A stretch of DNA of 64,000 nucleotides from Psychrobacillus mangrovi (GTDB lineage: Bacteria; Bacillota; Bacilli; Bacillales_A; Planococcaceae), in NCBI RefSeq assembly GCF_037104765.1, contig NZ_JBAWSY010000002.1, forward strand, positions 1 to 64,000, given 5' to 3'. A model generated the notes under the pieces. The model had not been told where the DNA came from and did not search any database. It saw nothing but the letters and a program-made list of their open reading frames with translations. Positions 26,353 through 35,263 of this stretch are shown piece after piece. The stretch's first letter is position 1; the number at the start of each line of letters is the position of its first letter. A program made the position numbers and the translations under genes.

Positions 26353-26378
26353 TAAATAGTTATTATTTACAGCAAAAG

Positions 26379-26417
26379 AAAACGCATTTCATTCTCTTAC
26401 AGAATGAAATGCGTTTT
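26379..26417. terminator. Bidirectional terminator
   Basis: 16-bp perfect stem AAACGCATTTCATTCT / AGAATGAAATGCGTTT with a five-base loop and T-runs on both sides. It serves the plus-strand small gene and the minus-strand acyl-CoA synthetase gene. Confidence 0.9.
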
Positions 26418-26435
26418 TATTTCTTCCTATTCATC

Positions 26436-27935
26436 TTATGCTTCACTTCTCAATGCATTTTTCAGCACTTTCCCGCTGGCGTTTCTAGGTAGACTTTCAA
26501 TCATTACTACCTCTGCAGGTAGTTTATATTTTGCTAGTTGTTTTGAAGTAAATGATATGACGTCTTCTTCTGTTAATGATTGACCTTCTTTAATTACAAC
26601 GAAAGCTTTTGGTACTTCACCGTAAACCTTATGGGGTACGCCTACTACTGCGGCCTCTAGAACCTCTGGAATTTGATATAAGACTTCTTCCACTTCTACA
26701 GGATAGACATTCTCCCCTCCTCGAATGATCATGTCTTTTTTACGATCTACAATATATAATAAGCCGTCCTCATCAAATCTACCTAAGTCCCCACTATATA
26801 ACCATCCATTTTGAATCGCTTGTCTGGTTGCCTCTTCATTTTTCAAATAGCCTTTCATTACTTGTGGACCTTTTACCACAATTTCTCCTACTTGGCCGAT
26901 CGGAAGAGGATGGCCAAATTCATCCACCACTTGAAGCTCTGTCTGAGGTAAAGCTTCTCCAACAGATCCAACCTTTTCAAGCGCATAGTGATCTCTCAAT
27001 GTTGACGCTGCCGGTGAGTTTTCTGTTTGTCCGTATAGATTTTGCACCTTCACATTAGGATATAACGACTTCACTTTTCGAACTAACTCATATGGCATAG
27101 GGGCTGCTCCATATGTAAAGAGTCGTAAATGAGGAAGCTTAAGTTCAGACATTTTAGGAGTATTCAATAAAATCATATACATTGCTGGTACCCCAAAGAA
27201 AATAGTTATATCTTCTTTTTCCATCGTATTGAGCGCTTTATCAGGTGAGAAAGCTTCTTCAATTACAATAGTCCCTCCTGCATATATTGCAGGAATACAG
27301 AAAACATGACTAGCGGCACAATGGAATAAAGGAGTGACAATTTGTACACGATCGCTTTCCGCATACCCCACTGCTTCCCCCCAAATCTCTGCCGTCGCTT
27401 TAACGTTTGCAGCTGTCAACATAACCCCTTTTGGCTTTCCGGTTGTTCCGGAAGTATAAAAAATAACTGTCGTATCCTCTGGTTGAATAGGCGTCTCGGT
27501 GAATTGAATCGATTCATCTTCTAAAACTACTACTAAACTATTATCTTCTCCCACTCGCAAATAATCTTCAAACTGATCAAACGTATCTTTAATTTCCTCT
27601 AATACAGAATTAAAACCAACATCATAAATAAGTGCCTTCGCCTCGGAATGCTTAAAAATATATTCCACCTCGGGAGCGGTTAGCTTCGTATTCACTGGCA
27701 ACACGGTGAATCCCCCAAGCTGGCAAGCATAATAACAAGTTAAAAAGTAATCGGAGTTATTTAAGTACACAGCAATAATGTCCTCTTTTTTGTATCCCTT
27801 TTCTTGAAAATACCCTGCTAAACGCTTCGCTTGTTCAAAAAACTTTGCATAACTCGTTTCTCTTCCTTCAAACTTCGTAATAACTTTTTCAGGCTGATTT
27901 ACAGCATGCATTGCCAACTTTTCAGAAACAAACAT
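26436..27935 (-). CDS. Long/medium-chain acyl-CoA synthetase (AMP-binding enzyme)
   Basis: About 499 residues of the ANL superfamily. The P-loop-like motif TVIFYTSGTTGKPKG is near residue 155, YGQTENSP near 300, YSGDLGRFDEDG near 375, and the hinge DRKKDMIIRGGENVYPVEVE plus C-terminal lysine motif PRNASGKVLK follow. ATG 27935 is preferred over the ORF-extending ATG 27995 because AAAGGGG lies about eight bases upstream. It activates a carboxylic acid to the acyl-CoA through an acyl-AMP. It stands alone, so chain-length preference cannot be inferred. Confidence 0.85.
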   Translation of the reverse strand: MFVSEKLAMHAVNQPEKVITKFEGRETSYAKFFEQAKRLAGYFQEKGYKKEDIIAVYLNNSDYFLTCYYACQLGGFTVLPVNTKLTAPEVEYIFKHSEAKALIYDVGFNSVLEEIKDTFDQFEDYLRVGEDNSLVVVLEDESIQFTETPIQPEDTTVIFYTSGTTGKPKGVMLTAANVKATAEIWGEAVGYAESDRVQIVTPLFHCAASHVFCIPAIYAGGTIVIEEAFSPDKALNTMEKEDITIFFGVPAMYMILLNTPKMSELKLPHLRLFTYGAAPMPYELVRKVKSLYPNVKVQNLYGQTENSPAASTLRDHYALEKVGSVGEALPQTELQVVDEFGHPLPIGQVGEIVVKGPQVMKGYLKNEEATRQAIQNGWLYSGDLGRFDEDGLLYIVDRKKDMIIRGGENVYPVEVEEVLYQIPEVLEAAVVGVPHKVYGEVPKAFVVIKEGQSLTEEDVISFTSKQLAKYKLPAEVVMIESLPRNASGKVLKNALRSEA

Positions 27936-28050
27936 ATCCCAAACCCCTTTGTCGTGTAATATGAACAGTTTTATATTATCTGAAAATTTAATCATTTAAA
28001 GCTATTATACTTCCAACTTTGCAAAAATAAAAGTATTGAGAGGAAGCTGT

Positions 28051-28196
28051 TTGTTACAGTGGTGTTTGAGGTGGCGGGGACCACTAACACAACTGGACAA
28101 ATAAAAAAAATCAAANNNNNNNNNNTTTTTTTTTGTTTTGTTTTTTTTTTTTTTTGTTTTTAGGGTGGCCTCAACACACCACCACCACTGTAACAA
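28051..28196. repeat. Dispersed palindrome containing an assembly gap
   Basis: Left arm TTGTTACAGTGGTG (28051-28064) and right arm CACCACTGTAACAA (28183-28196) are perfect complements, in the GTTAC/GTAAC style of the other copies. Between them lie degraded G/C- and homopolymer-rich sequence and ten N (28116-28125). The sequence next to the N is probably unreliable. Confidence 0.75.
28116..28125. other. Assembly gap (10 N)
   Basis: Run of ten N flanked by A- and T-homopolymers. True gap length is unknown. It lies in the loop of a palindromic repeat. Confidence 0.98.
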
Positions 28197-28216
28197 TTCA
28201 TAAAAGAGAACAAAAA

Positions 28217-28250
28217 ATACCCCCAAGATAATTTAGACTATCTTGAGGGG
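28217..28250 (-). terminator. Terminator of the secreted beta-propeller gene
   Basis: Minus-strand stem CCCCTCAAGATA / TATCTTGGGGG with an eight-base loop, followed by TATTTTTTG. Confidence 0.85.
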
Positions 28251-28283
28251 CAAGTTCTTATTCTTAGGATATTCTGTTATTTA

Positions 28284-29972
28284 CTATTTTTTCTTTTTAT
28301 CTTTCTTCTCTTTTAATGTAGGTTTCTTGTTTAATACGTCTTCTTTTAATTCATATACAGCCACTGTACCTGATACTTCATGAGTAGCAGCTAGAAGAGC
28401 GTGTCCAGTTGGGCTATTTTCGGCTGATATAAAGCGAAGTCCCTCTGGTGAAACATCCCCTTTAATATCCTCGCTGTAATCTCTGCTTGAAATAAGACGG
28501 ACAAATTCTGGTTCAAACGGGACTGTTAAGTCATACACCATGATTCCGCTCACGCGTTCCAACGCGATAAAGGCATACTTCTTCCCATTTACCATACCGC
28601 TTACTACTGTCTCCGGCTCTGGACCTTTTGCTGAACTACGTTTATCGTATGCAATTTCTTCATTATCGGTATTAAAAACTTCCGGCATTGCTTCTGCGGT
28701 AATTTTTTCAAATTCATTTCCACTATCATATACAAGTTCCATTGATTCAGCATCGAAAATGGAGAAACTACGACCGCCGTATGAATATAAAGCTTCATAT
28801 GTTCCATCTGCTGCCAGCCCATTTTCAATCGTTACCTTTGTTTTCTTCATGTCATTTAAAAGACCATCTGCTACCATTTTATCTAATTCTTCTTGCGTAA
28901 AGCCTGCATAGTTTTCTGCTTTTAATTTAATTTTATCTGCAATGTCACCAATTTCAGCTTCCTCGGAGTATGCTTCGTAATCTCGTGAATCTCCTTCATT
29001 CGGAGTTAAAATATATGTTTTGCCTCCTGAAGTAAAAGTATCGATAGCATCAGGCATATATAAACCTAGCAGTGGTAGTCGCTCAATGTTAGTTTTGTCA
29101 TCACGTTTACCATCAAGTTCATTTCCAACAATGGAATGGTCTTTCACTCCAAGACCTTTCACGTGTAGAATCTTTTCTGCAGTTAAATCTACAGTCGCAA
29201 TTGCATTATTCTCTTGCATAGAAATATAAGCAAATTTACTATCTTCCGATACCGTCACATATTCTGGCTCTAACTGTTGAAGAGTAGTTCCTTTAGAACT
29301 TACACGCACCTTGTCATCTAGTAGTACACCTTGGAAAGACAACGTATTCGCCTTAAATTTATCTGGTGTCACCGTCACATCAATTATAGAAACTGTTCCT
29401 TCTGGATCCACTTTATAATCAGTACTTGGCTCTCCTTCATTCGCAACAATCGCTTTCGATCCATCTGGTGTGAAAGTGACCATGTCAGGTAAGGAGCCAA
29501 CCTGCACTTTATTTAAATATTTTCCCGCTTTGGTAATAAAAACGATATACCCTTTATCGGTTTTCGGATTAGCCACCGCAGAAATTGCAACCAAATCTTT
29601 AGTAGGGTGTGCTGCAATACTTGTAATATCATCTACATTTTCAATTCCAAAATCCTTTAAAAGAATGCGTTTTTCTAATTTTAACTCTGTAAATTTATCA
29701 GACTTAAGTGATTTAAAAGAAAGAATGTCGATGCCTGATTTTGCTCCATTGGTTACGAAAGCCTTTTTCAAGGATTCATCATAAGCTAATATTTCCGTAC
29801 CACCAATTCCCGATTTACTGTCGTATTGCCCAATCTGGGAAATCTTTAAATTATCAGATCGATACTCCACAAAAGAACTTTGCTCTTTCGCAATAACATT
29901 ATAAGGTAGACTTCCCGCAAATAAAATACTTGCCGCAGTAACTCCAGTAATTAACTTAGTTTTAATATTCAA
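28284..29972 (-). CDS. Secreted choice-of-anchor I beta-propeller protein
   Basis: 562 residues. Signal peptide at about 1-28 (MNIKTKLITGVTAASILFAG...IAKE). The rest is a WD40/YVTN-like propeller with PDMVTFTPDGSKAIVANEGEPSTDY near 165, LPNEGDSRDYEAY-type acidic segments near 325 and KGPEPETVVSGMVNGKKYAFI near 455. This pattern is that of the choice-of-anchor I family. No LPXTG or S-layer anchor is visible; the chain ends in a Lys-rich tail, so it is probably released or wall-associated through charge. Family members are linked to alkaline-phosphatase-like or metal-binding surface functions, but no activity can be assigned. Confidence 0.75.
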   Translation of the reverse strand: MNIKTKLITGVTAASILFAGSLPYNVIAKEQSSFVEYRSDNLKISQIGQYDSKSGIGGTEILAYDESLKKAFVTNGAKSGIDILSFKSLKSDKFTELKLEKRILLKDFGIENVDDITSIAAHPTKDLVAISAVANPKTDKGYIVFITKAGKYLNKVQVGSLPDMVTFTPDGSKAIVANEGEPSTDYKVDPEGTVSIIDVTVTPDKFKANTLSFQGVLLDDKVRVSSKGTTLQQLEPEYVTVSEDSKFAYISMQENNAIATVDLTAEKILHVKGLGVKDHSIVGNELDGKRDDKTNIERLPLLGLYMPDAIDTFTSGGKTYILTPNEGDSRDYEAYSEEAEIGDIADKIKLKAENYAGFTQEELDKMVADGLLNDMKKTKVTIENGLAADGTYEALYSYGGRSFSIFDAESMELVYDSGNEFEKITAEAMPEVFNTDNEEIAYDKRSSAKGPEPETVVSGMVNGKKYAFIALERVSGIMVYDLTVPFEPEFVRLISSRDYSEDIKGDVSPEGLRFISAENSPTGHALLAATHEVSGTVAVYELKEDVLNKKPTLKEKKDKKKK

Positions 29973-30077
29973 CTTTCATTCCCCCTAAAAAATTTTCTCT
30001 TAGAGATTCAGTGTAACCACATACTATTAATCTATCGTTAATAATTTGTATTGTTTCTGTATAGAAAACAGCTGCTA

Positions 30078-30128
30078 TTGTTACAAATGTGTTACTGGTG
30101 CCAGGCACCCGAAATGAACTTGTAACAA
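30078..30128. repeat. Dispersed palindromic repeat
   Basis: TTGTTACA outer arm, CTGGTGCCAGGCACC core, TGTAACAA closing arm. It lies between the beta-propeller gene start and the TetR terminator. Confidence 0.85.
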
Positions 30129-30170
30129 ACCATAGCAAGAAGGCTGGCACTGTCCCTGAAAACAAAAAAA

Positions 30171-30210
30171 CACACTTTCATCAAAGGTTTCTCTCTTTGA
30201 CTAAAGTGTG
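30171..30210 (-). terminator. Terminator of the TetR gene
   Basis: Stem CACACTTT.ATCAAAGG / CTTTGA.TAAAGTGTG. On the minus strand it is followed by TTTTTTTG. Confidence 0.85.
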
Positions 30211-30220
30211 CTATTGTTCT

Positions 30221-30811
30221 CTATTTTTTTTGAATGCCAGAAAAATAAACATCCACTAAAACTTTTGCAATGTCAGCAGGGCTACTACTTCCAGTTAGTA
30301 TTTCATTGAGTGTTAACCTTTCAATAGATCCAACAAGGCTTTCTGCGACTAGGTTCATTGGATAATCTTCAGAAAAATACCCCAACTTTTTTTCTGTTTC
30401 TAAGTTTTCTGTTATCTGTTCTACCATGTTCTTCTTCATTTCTCTAGCTGATTCAGCTTCATAAAACCCAATTTGGGTTAATAAAGGATTTTCCAAGAAA
30501 AAGGTAAATATATTAGTTAAACCGGATTGTATTTCTTTTTTTAATGATTTCTCTTCTATATATTCCTCTAAAAGGCTTTCTGATGTTAAATTAATTAGCT
30601 GTTTTTGGAAAATTTTTGTTATTTCCTGAAAAATAACTTCTTTACTTTTAAAGTACAAATAAAAAGTAGGCTGAGTGACATTAGCTTTTTTTACAATTTC
30701 ACTTATTTTCGTAGCATGATAACCATACTCAGCAAACTGCTCAATTGCTATGTCTAGGAGCAAGCGTTTAGTCACTTCCCCATCAGAATCTACTTTTCTA
30801 CCTCTTGCCAT
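30221..30811 (-). CDS. TetR/AcrR family transcriptional regulator
   Basis: 196 residues. N-terminal HTH (about 15-60) with the typical AIEQFAEYGYHATKISEIVKKANVTQPTFYLYFKSKE pattern; the C-terminal helical ligand domain is unassigned. Monocistronic between two palindromic repeats. The inverted repeat at 30840-30871, 29 bases before the start, is a candidate autoregulatory operator. Its target is unclear; neighbours on either side are minus-strand genes with their own terminators. Confidence 0.88.
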   Translation of the reverse strand: MARGRKVDSDGEVTKRLLLDIAIEQFAEYGYHATKISEIVKKANVTQPTFYLYFKSKEVIFQEITKIFQKQLINLTSESLLEEYIEEKSLKKEIQSGLTNIFTFFLENPLLTQIGFYEAESAREMKKNMVEQITENLETEKKLGYFSEDYPMNLVAESLVGSIERLTLNEILTGSSSPADIAKVLVDVYFSGIQKK

Positions 30812-30839
30812 ACAAAAAACACCTCAATTTACATATCTT

Positions 30840-30871
30840 TTCTTATACCCAATCCTTTAAGTATATAAGAA
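30840..30871. promoter_or_regulatory. Inverted repeat upstream of the TetR gene
   Basis: TTCTTATA (30840-30847) and TATAAGAA (30864-30871), 16 bases apart. A possible TetR operator; the AT-rich context weakens the case. Confidence 0.4.
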
Positions 30872-30926
30872 TCTAATTAAACAGTAAATTCTTTTAATAT
30901 AATAATTTCCAAAATTATATTAAGTT

Positions 30927-30967
30927 ATTGTTACTGGTGCCAGGCACCTGCAACAATTTTGTAACAA
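30927..30967. repeat. Dispersed palindromic repeat
   Basis: ATTGTTACTGGTGCCAGG, CACCTGCAACAAT, then TTTGTAACAA. Intergenic, between the TetR and TM-repeat protein genes. Confidence 0.85.
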
Positions 30968-30987
30968 TTCTATCTCAATCTATGGTC

Positions 30988-31017
30988 AAAGCTCTGGCAG
31001 TTTGTTGCCAGAGCTTT
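30988..31017. terminator. Terminator after the TM-repeat channel gene
   Basis: 12-bp perfect stem AAAGCTCTGGCA / TGCCAGAGCTTT with a six-base loop. The T-runs on either side are short. Confidence 0.7.
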
Positions 31018-31029
31018 TTCATCGGTACA

Positions 31030-32781
31030 TTATTTATTCTTATCTGGTCGTTCATTCGTTGGAGGTAGATCATCATAAGGATACAAATCATCGGTAGAAG
31101 GGAGATTATACCCCGTATCGCCAGGCCCCACTCCGCTGTTTGAATTTCCAACCCCATTATCGCTTACTGGATTGACTTCATCTACATGTGGTCTTGTTCC
31201 TTGTAGACTCTTTTCAGCTTGTGTACGACCTTTGAAATTCTCCTTGAATGATTCTTTCATTGATTCTTTTTGAACTTTATAATTTTCCTTCGTTACTTCC
31301 GCATTTTCTAGGCTTCTTTCCATTTTACTTAAGTAACGAGATGCATGCTCTCGTCCTCCAAGGCCAAATGCCAAGCCAAATGCCAACGCAACGCCACCTA
31401 ATATTAAGATAAACGCTGAGTTAATAATAGAAGCAGCAATACCTAGTTGGTCTAAAGCCATAAAGAATGCAAAGGCTAAAATTGCATATTTTGCAACATA
31501 ACGTAAGAAATGCGGTGTGCCTGATGCATGTTTCATTAAACTACCAACTAGCTTTTCAACGAGGTTCGCCAACCAAAATCCTACTGCTAAAATGATAATA
31601 GCAGCGATAACGGATGGTAAATAAGCAAATATACCAGTAGCTAAAACAACCATGAATTCTAGCTCTAATAATTGGAGTGCTTCCACAACAAACAATAAAA
31701 TAATTACTACTTGAACGACTGTTCCAAGCAATGTTGCAAATGAAGGAGCAGCTCCTGATGTTGATGTGAATCCCATTTTACCAAAAATTGAATTTACACC
31801 GAGTTTTTCAAGTAATGAAACGACAATATCCTTCACCCATCTTGCTGCTACAATCCCTACTAAAACTAGCAATATAGCAATCGCAATTTTAGGAAGCATT
31901 GCCAATACATCATTTAACATAGCAATGGCCGGTGCAGAAATTCCTTCTATATCTAAAATATCCAATGCAGAAATAGTAACAGGAATCATAATTAATACAA
32001 ATGCAATAATTCCTACAACTTTTGAAACGCTTGTACCTTCAAAAAATGATGAAATCTTTAATTTATCTGCTAATCGATCTGCTCCTGCAGATTGCAAAAA
32101 CTTCTCTAGTAAATTACGAACTAGTTTCGCTACAAACCAACCAATCACAAAAACGATAGCAGCAGATATCAACTTAGGAATAAAGTTAAAGAAACTAGCA
32201 ACCATTCCTTCAAAAGGTCCGCTCAATCCATCTATTCCAAGAGCACTTAATACAGCTGGAATAAATAACAAGAAAATAAGATAGTACGTAACATTCGCTG
32301 CCGTATCCGTCCACTTTGCTTGATCCTCTTCTTTAGCTTTTACGCCTGTCTTTTCAACATACTTATTTAAGTTAAGCTTGTTTCCAGCAGCTTGAATAAC
32401 TTTTTTCACGACTGTAGCTAAAACCCAAGCAAATAATAAAATCAACCCAGCCTTCAAAACATTTAAGAAAGCAGCCGTTAAACCTGAATACATCGACACA
32501 AAAGGTGTTGCGATAGAATTCAGATTCAAAATATTAAAGAATAAAACAAATGCTAACAATAAAACAATGATAAAAACTACTTTACTAATTACCTTTTCAA
32601 CTGTCCACTTGGATTTTGTATTACCAAGCCTTTCATTGACATGAAGTTTTCGTAATAATTTATATGTCACATTTTCTAAAAATTTAGCTACGAAAAAACC
32701 AATAAGTAGAACCAACAAAGCTAATAAAAGCTCAGGTAAAAATGAAAGAGTACTTCTCCAATAAAAATCATCAAATCTCAT
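31030..32781 (-). CDS. Multi-pass membrane protein with conserved TM-helix repeats (MscS-related)
   Basis: 583 residues. About ten to twelve membrane segments are arranged in repeated units (about residues 15-125, 170-230, 255-330, 345-440), each with ....IAxxVKxxVxxLLEKxGVN-type linkers. The repeats match the conserved TM helix found in mechanosensitive-channel-like proteins. The C-terminal 110 residues are a hydrophilic, charged then Asn/Gly/Asp/Pro-rich tail. No MscS beta domain is evident, so channel function is inferred from family. Monocistronic. Confidence 0.75.
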   Translation of the reverse strand: MRFDDFYWRSTLSFLPELLLALLVLLIGFFVAKFLENVTYKLLRKLHVNERLGNTKSKWTVEKVISKVVFIIVLLLAFVLFFNILNLNSIATPFVSMYSGLTAAFLNVLKAGLILLFAWVLATVVKKVIQAAGNKLNLNKYVEKTGVKAKEEDQAKWTDTAANVTYYLIFLLFIPAVLSALGIDGLSGPFEGMVASFFNFIPKLISAAIVFVIGWFVAKLVRNLLEKFLQSAGADRLADKLKISSFFEGTSVSKVVGIIAFVLIMIPVTISALDILDIEGISAPAIAMLNDVLAMLPKIAIAILLVLVGIVAARWVKDIVVSLLEKLGVNSIFGKMGFTSTSGAAPSFATLLGTVVQVVIILLFVVEALQLLELEFMVVLATGIFAYLPSVIAAIIILAVGFWLANLVEKLVGSLMKHASGTPHFLRYVAKYAILAFAFFMALDQLGIAASIINSAFILILGGVALAFGLAFGLGGREHASRYLSKMERSLENAEVTKENYKVQKESMKESFKENFKGRTQAEKSLQGTRPHVDEVNPVSDNGVGNSNSGVGPGDTGYNLPSTDDLYPYDDLPPTNERPDKNK

Positions 32782-33144
32782 ATATTAGTCATCTCCTTTT
32801 TAATACTTCATTCATACTTCAGCACAATATTTAGCTACCCTTGTAAATTACTGTTTAAACTTCAGAAAAAGAGCTGAGCATAAAGTTTCAATTAAAAAGG
32901 AGTGTTAAGTTTAGAAAGAGTTGAATAACGTTATCCCTTAAATCAAAGAGAAAATCTTATAAAGCTTTTCAGCCTTTATTTTGTATTTAGGAAACAAGAT
33001 GGCAAAAGGAGTTAGCCTTGGTCTAAACAGAATGTAACTAGCAAAGACATAAGCCAACAACGAAGAACCAACCGAATAGTGAAGAGAATTTATTAAAAGA
33101 TTACTTGCACATATGCTAGTAAATATGGTGTAGAAATAATAAAA
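32782..33144. other. Intergenic region, no gene supported
   Basis: About 360 bases between the TM-repeat protein and the STAS gene terminator. It presumably contains the promoter of the TM-repeat gene near its start. A 70-codon minus-strand reading frame at 32938-33150 has no ribosome site and runs into the terminator, so I do not call it. Confidence 0.5.
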
Positions 33145-33177
33145 AATCAAGTCTCTTTTTTTGGAGAGACTTGATTT
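33145..33177 (-). terminator. Terminator of the STAS-ytxJ operon
   Basis: 12-bp stem AAATCAAGTCTC / GAGACTTGATTT with an eight-base T-rich loop and T-runs outside, starting two bases from the STAS gene stop codon. Confidence 0.9.
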
Positions 33178-33178
33178 T

Positions 33179-34003
33179 TTATTGCCTATTATTAATACTA
33201 TCTATAGCCTGTTTTACGCTACCGTATGTATGAAAGGAAGTAAAGTCTATACCTCCATGCACAACAGCCATTGATATTTGAGGACGCATTCCAGTTATCA
33301 TTAAATGAATTCCTAGCAATTCTAAAACATTATGAATAACAAAAATATTTTGCGCAACTTCCTTATCAATAGTAAGAATTCCTGAAAAATCGATAATCAA
33401 ATGCTCTATTTCCAAACTTGGAATGGTAGGCACAACATTGTTTAACAAATGCTGTACTCTTGGATAATCTAACACTCCGATTAAAGGTAGTACGGCGATT
33501 CCTTTTTGAATGGGTACTATTGGTGCAGATAATTCATTTATTTCTCGTTGACGCTCATACATTAATTCATCGCGGTATGTTTCATAAGCAAAAAGAGTCT
33601 CCGTTAAACTAACATCCATTAAATAACAAATTCGATTATTGATCATAGTCACCTCTTTAGTTGCTAACCCATGATCAATAGATATTTGAGTAATATAATC
33701 TAAATACAATAAGCGATTTTTGGCATAAGGCTTTATAAGTGTAGAAAAACGACCAAAATTGGCTGCTTGTTGTTCCCCTGATTTTTTGCTCCACTTAATT
33801 AACTCCTCGGCTGCCTTTTCATCGGTCTCTTTAAACGACTTTGCCAATAACACTAGAAACTCTACATTTTGCTTTATACCCAGTTCCAGCATCTCATCTG
33901 TTATTTCAAAATCTACGTTTTTAAGAGCCATCTCCGTAATGTCACGGATAATCTTCTCTGCATTGTCAATTAAGTATTGTTCTACCTTCCATATGGCTTC
34001 CAT
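33179..34003 (-). CDS. RsbR-like STAS domain protein
   Basis: About 274 residues. An N-terminal helical sensor-like domain (about 1-150) resembles the RsbRD-type N-terminus. The C-terminal STAS domain (about 160-270) contains LIIDFSGILTIDKEVAQNIF and GIHLMITGMRPQISM. RsbR paralogues form the stressosome that controls sigma-B. In RsbRA the corresponding segment has DT with a phosphorylated Thr; here the pair reads DK, which may alter regulation. ATG 34003 (GGGA upstream) or GTG 34012 is the start. It follows ytxJ by a few bases. Confidence 0.8.
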   Translation of the reverse strand: MEAIWKVEQYLIDNAEKIIRDITEMALKNVDFEITDEMLELGIKQNVEFLVLLAKSFKETDEKAAEELIKWSKKSGEQQAANFGRFSTLIKPYAKNRLLYLDYITQISIDHGLATKEVTMINNRICYLMDVSLTETLFAYETYRDELMYERQREINELSAPIVPIQKGIAVLPLIGVLDYPRVQHLLNNVVPTIPSLEIEHLIIDFSGILTIDKEVAQNIFVIHNVLELLGIHLMITGMRPQISMAVVHGGIDFTSFHTYGSVKQAIDSINNRQ

Positions 34004-34016
34004 ACTTCCCACTTCC

Positions 34017-34349
34017 CTAAATAGTTTCCACTGCTTTTGCTAATTCCTTACTAGTGATCTTTCGATGGGAAGTATGCCAAACTGCTTTCCCATTGCTAAT
34101 CAAAAACGCTTGCGGTGATTCATGACGAATACCCAAATCACTTTCAATTCCATTCGATACTTCTCTGCTTTCAATTACTTTCACTAAAAACGTATCAACC
34201 GGCGAATCAAAAGAATTGAATTCTCCATAAGCAAATGCGCTAATTGGACAAGTTGTACTATGCTTTAAAAGTAAAAACGGCTTTTCATTCGATTCCTGTA
34301 AAAGCTCTTCCCATTCACCGATCGAAGAAATTTCTGTATAAGTCGACAT
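34017..34349 (-). CDS. ytxJ: Bacilliredoxin-type monothiol protein YtxJ
   Basis: 110 residues, thioredoxin-like fold with a single active-site Cys in HSTTCPISAFAYG near residue 28. Size and sequence fit YtxJ, the monothiol bacilliredoxin that removes bacillithiol from protein thiols. ATG 34349 is preferred over the in-frame ATG 34370 because GGATGGGG lies just upstream. First gene of a two-gene operon with the STAS protein. It implies that the host makes bacillithiol. Confidence 0.85.
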   Translation of the reverse strand: MSTYTEISSIGEWEELLQESNEKPFLLLKHSTTCPISAFAYGEFNSFDSPVDTFLVKVIESREVSNGIESDLGIRHESPQAFLISNGKAVWHTSHRKITSKELAKAVETI

Positions 34350-34508
34350 TTTACCCCATCCTTCCAACAAATTTATTTATTTTTCCTAGCTACATACCCC
34401 ATTATATCGCATTTATACAAAAACACTTAAATAAATATTTCTTTAAACTTACTTTTCATTCATTCATTCTTTCCATTTGATTATTTTTGTATTTTTTTGT
34501 TTCATTTT

Positions 34509-34547
34509 TGTTTCTGGTGCCAGGCACCCGTAACGCTTTTGTAACAA
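34509..34547. repeat. Dispersed palindromic repeat
   Basis: TGTTTCTGGTGCCAGGCACC core followed by CGTAACGCTTTTGTAACA. The left arm is partly eroded. Confidence 0.8.
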
Positions 34548-34642
34548 TAGCCTGTAGGTTTTACATATTTGTTTATACTTAACCAATATCGGATATAGAT
34601 TAATAATGAGTTTTAAAGTTTTGAGAGGAGAATTTTTTTAAA

Positions 34643-35134
34643 ATGAACAAATACTCTTTAAAAACAACTTTAATAACGGCGACTCTTTTACTAGGGGCTT
34701 GTGGAACAAACAATAATGAAGACACAGCAGAAGAAACACCTGATGGAACAGTAACAAACCCGCAACAAAGTGAAACTGTTGATGAATCACAGTCCAACGA
34801 GAATTCTCCAAACGAATTAGGATTTCAATATTTTAATTTAAATATAGGTACGCTTGAAAACGAAAACACCATTCATGCAGAAGTAAATCTAAATGACTCG
34901 GGAAGCGAAGCAATATACAAAAACGTACCTGCTTCCACAGATCTTCAAGGTGACGCTGCTTATGCATTGTTAGAACCTATTTTTGCAGAGATGGGACTAA
35001 CAAAAGAAATGAGAGAAGAAGAAGTCATTGAACGCGCAACTAATGAATTTGAAATAAATGAATTTACAAATTTTGAATTAGAAATTGAATTTGAAGACGG
35101 AGACAATAAAACATACTCGAAATCAGTAGAATAA
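34643..35134 (+). CDS. Lipoprotein with YusW-like domain
   Basis: 163 residues. A lipoprotein signal peptide with lipobox LLLGAC (Cys at about residue 20), an Asn/Glu/Thr-rich linker to about 55, then a beta-strand domain of about 100 residues ending EIEFEDGDNKTYSKSVE. The domain resembles the YusW-like family. GAGAGGAG lies upstream of the ATG. The only plus-strand gene in this section; a dispersed palindrome follows. Surface-exposed; function unknown. Confidence 0.6.
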   Translation: MNKYSLKTTLITATLLLGACGTNNNEDTAEETPDGTVTNPQQSETVDESQSNENSPNELGFQYFNLNIGTLENENTIHAEVNLNDSGSEAIYKNVPASTDLQGDAAYALLEPIFAEMGLTKEMREEEVIERATNEFEINEFTNFELEIEFEDGDNKTYSKSVE

Positions 35135-35178
35135 CAAAAAATACAAATACCACAATAAAGAGCATGGTCCCATATTTC

Positions 35179-35226
35179 GTGACAAAGTGGTTACTGGTGC
35201 CAGGCACCCGTAACACTACTGCAACA
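35179..35226. repeat. Dispersed palindromic repeat
   Basis: GTGACAAAGTGGTTACTGG, then TGCCAGGCACCCGTAAC and ACTACTGCAAC. Outer arms imperfect. Located between convergent genes. Confidence 0.85.
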
Positions 35227-35263
35227 AAAAACCTCACAAGCCAATTGACTTATGAGGTATTAC

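Noticed and set aside
28005..28226. Minus-strand reading frame of 73 codons
   Set aside because: It runs through the 10-N gap and homopolymer tracts, includes undefined residues and overlaps a palindromic repeat.
32938..33150. Minus-strand reading frame of 70 codons with a hydrophobic start
   Set aside because: No ribosome site; the first codons lie in the terminator of the STAS gene; composition fits AT-rich intergenic DNA.
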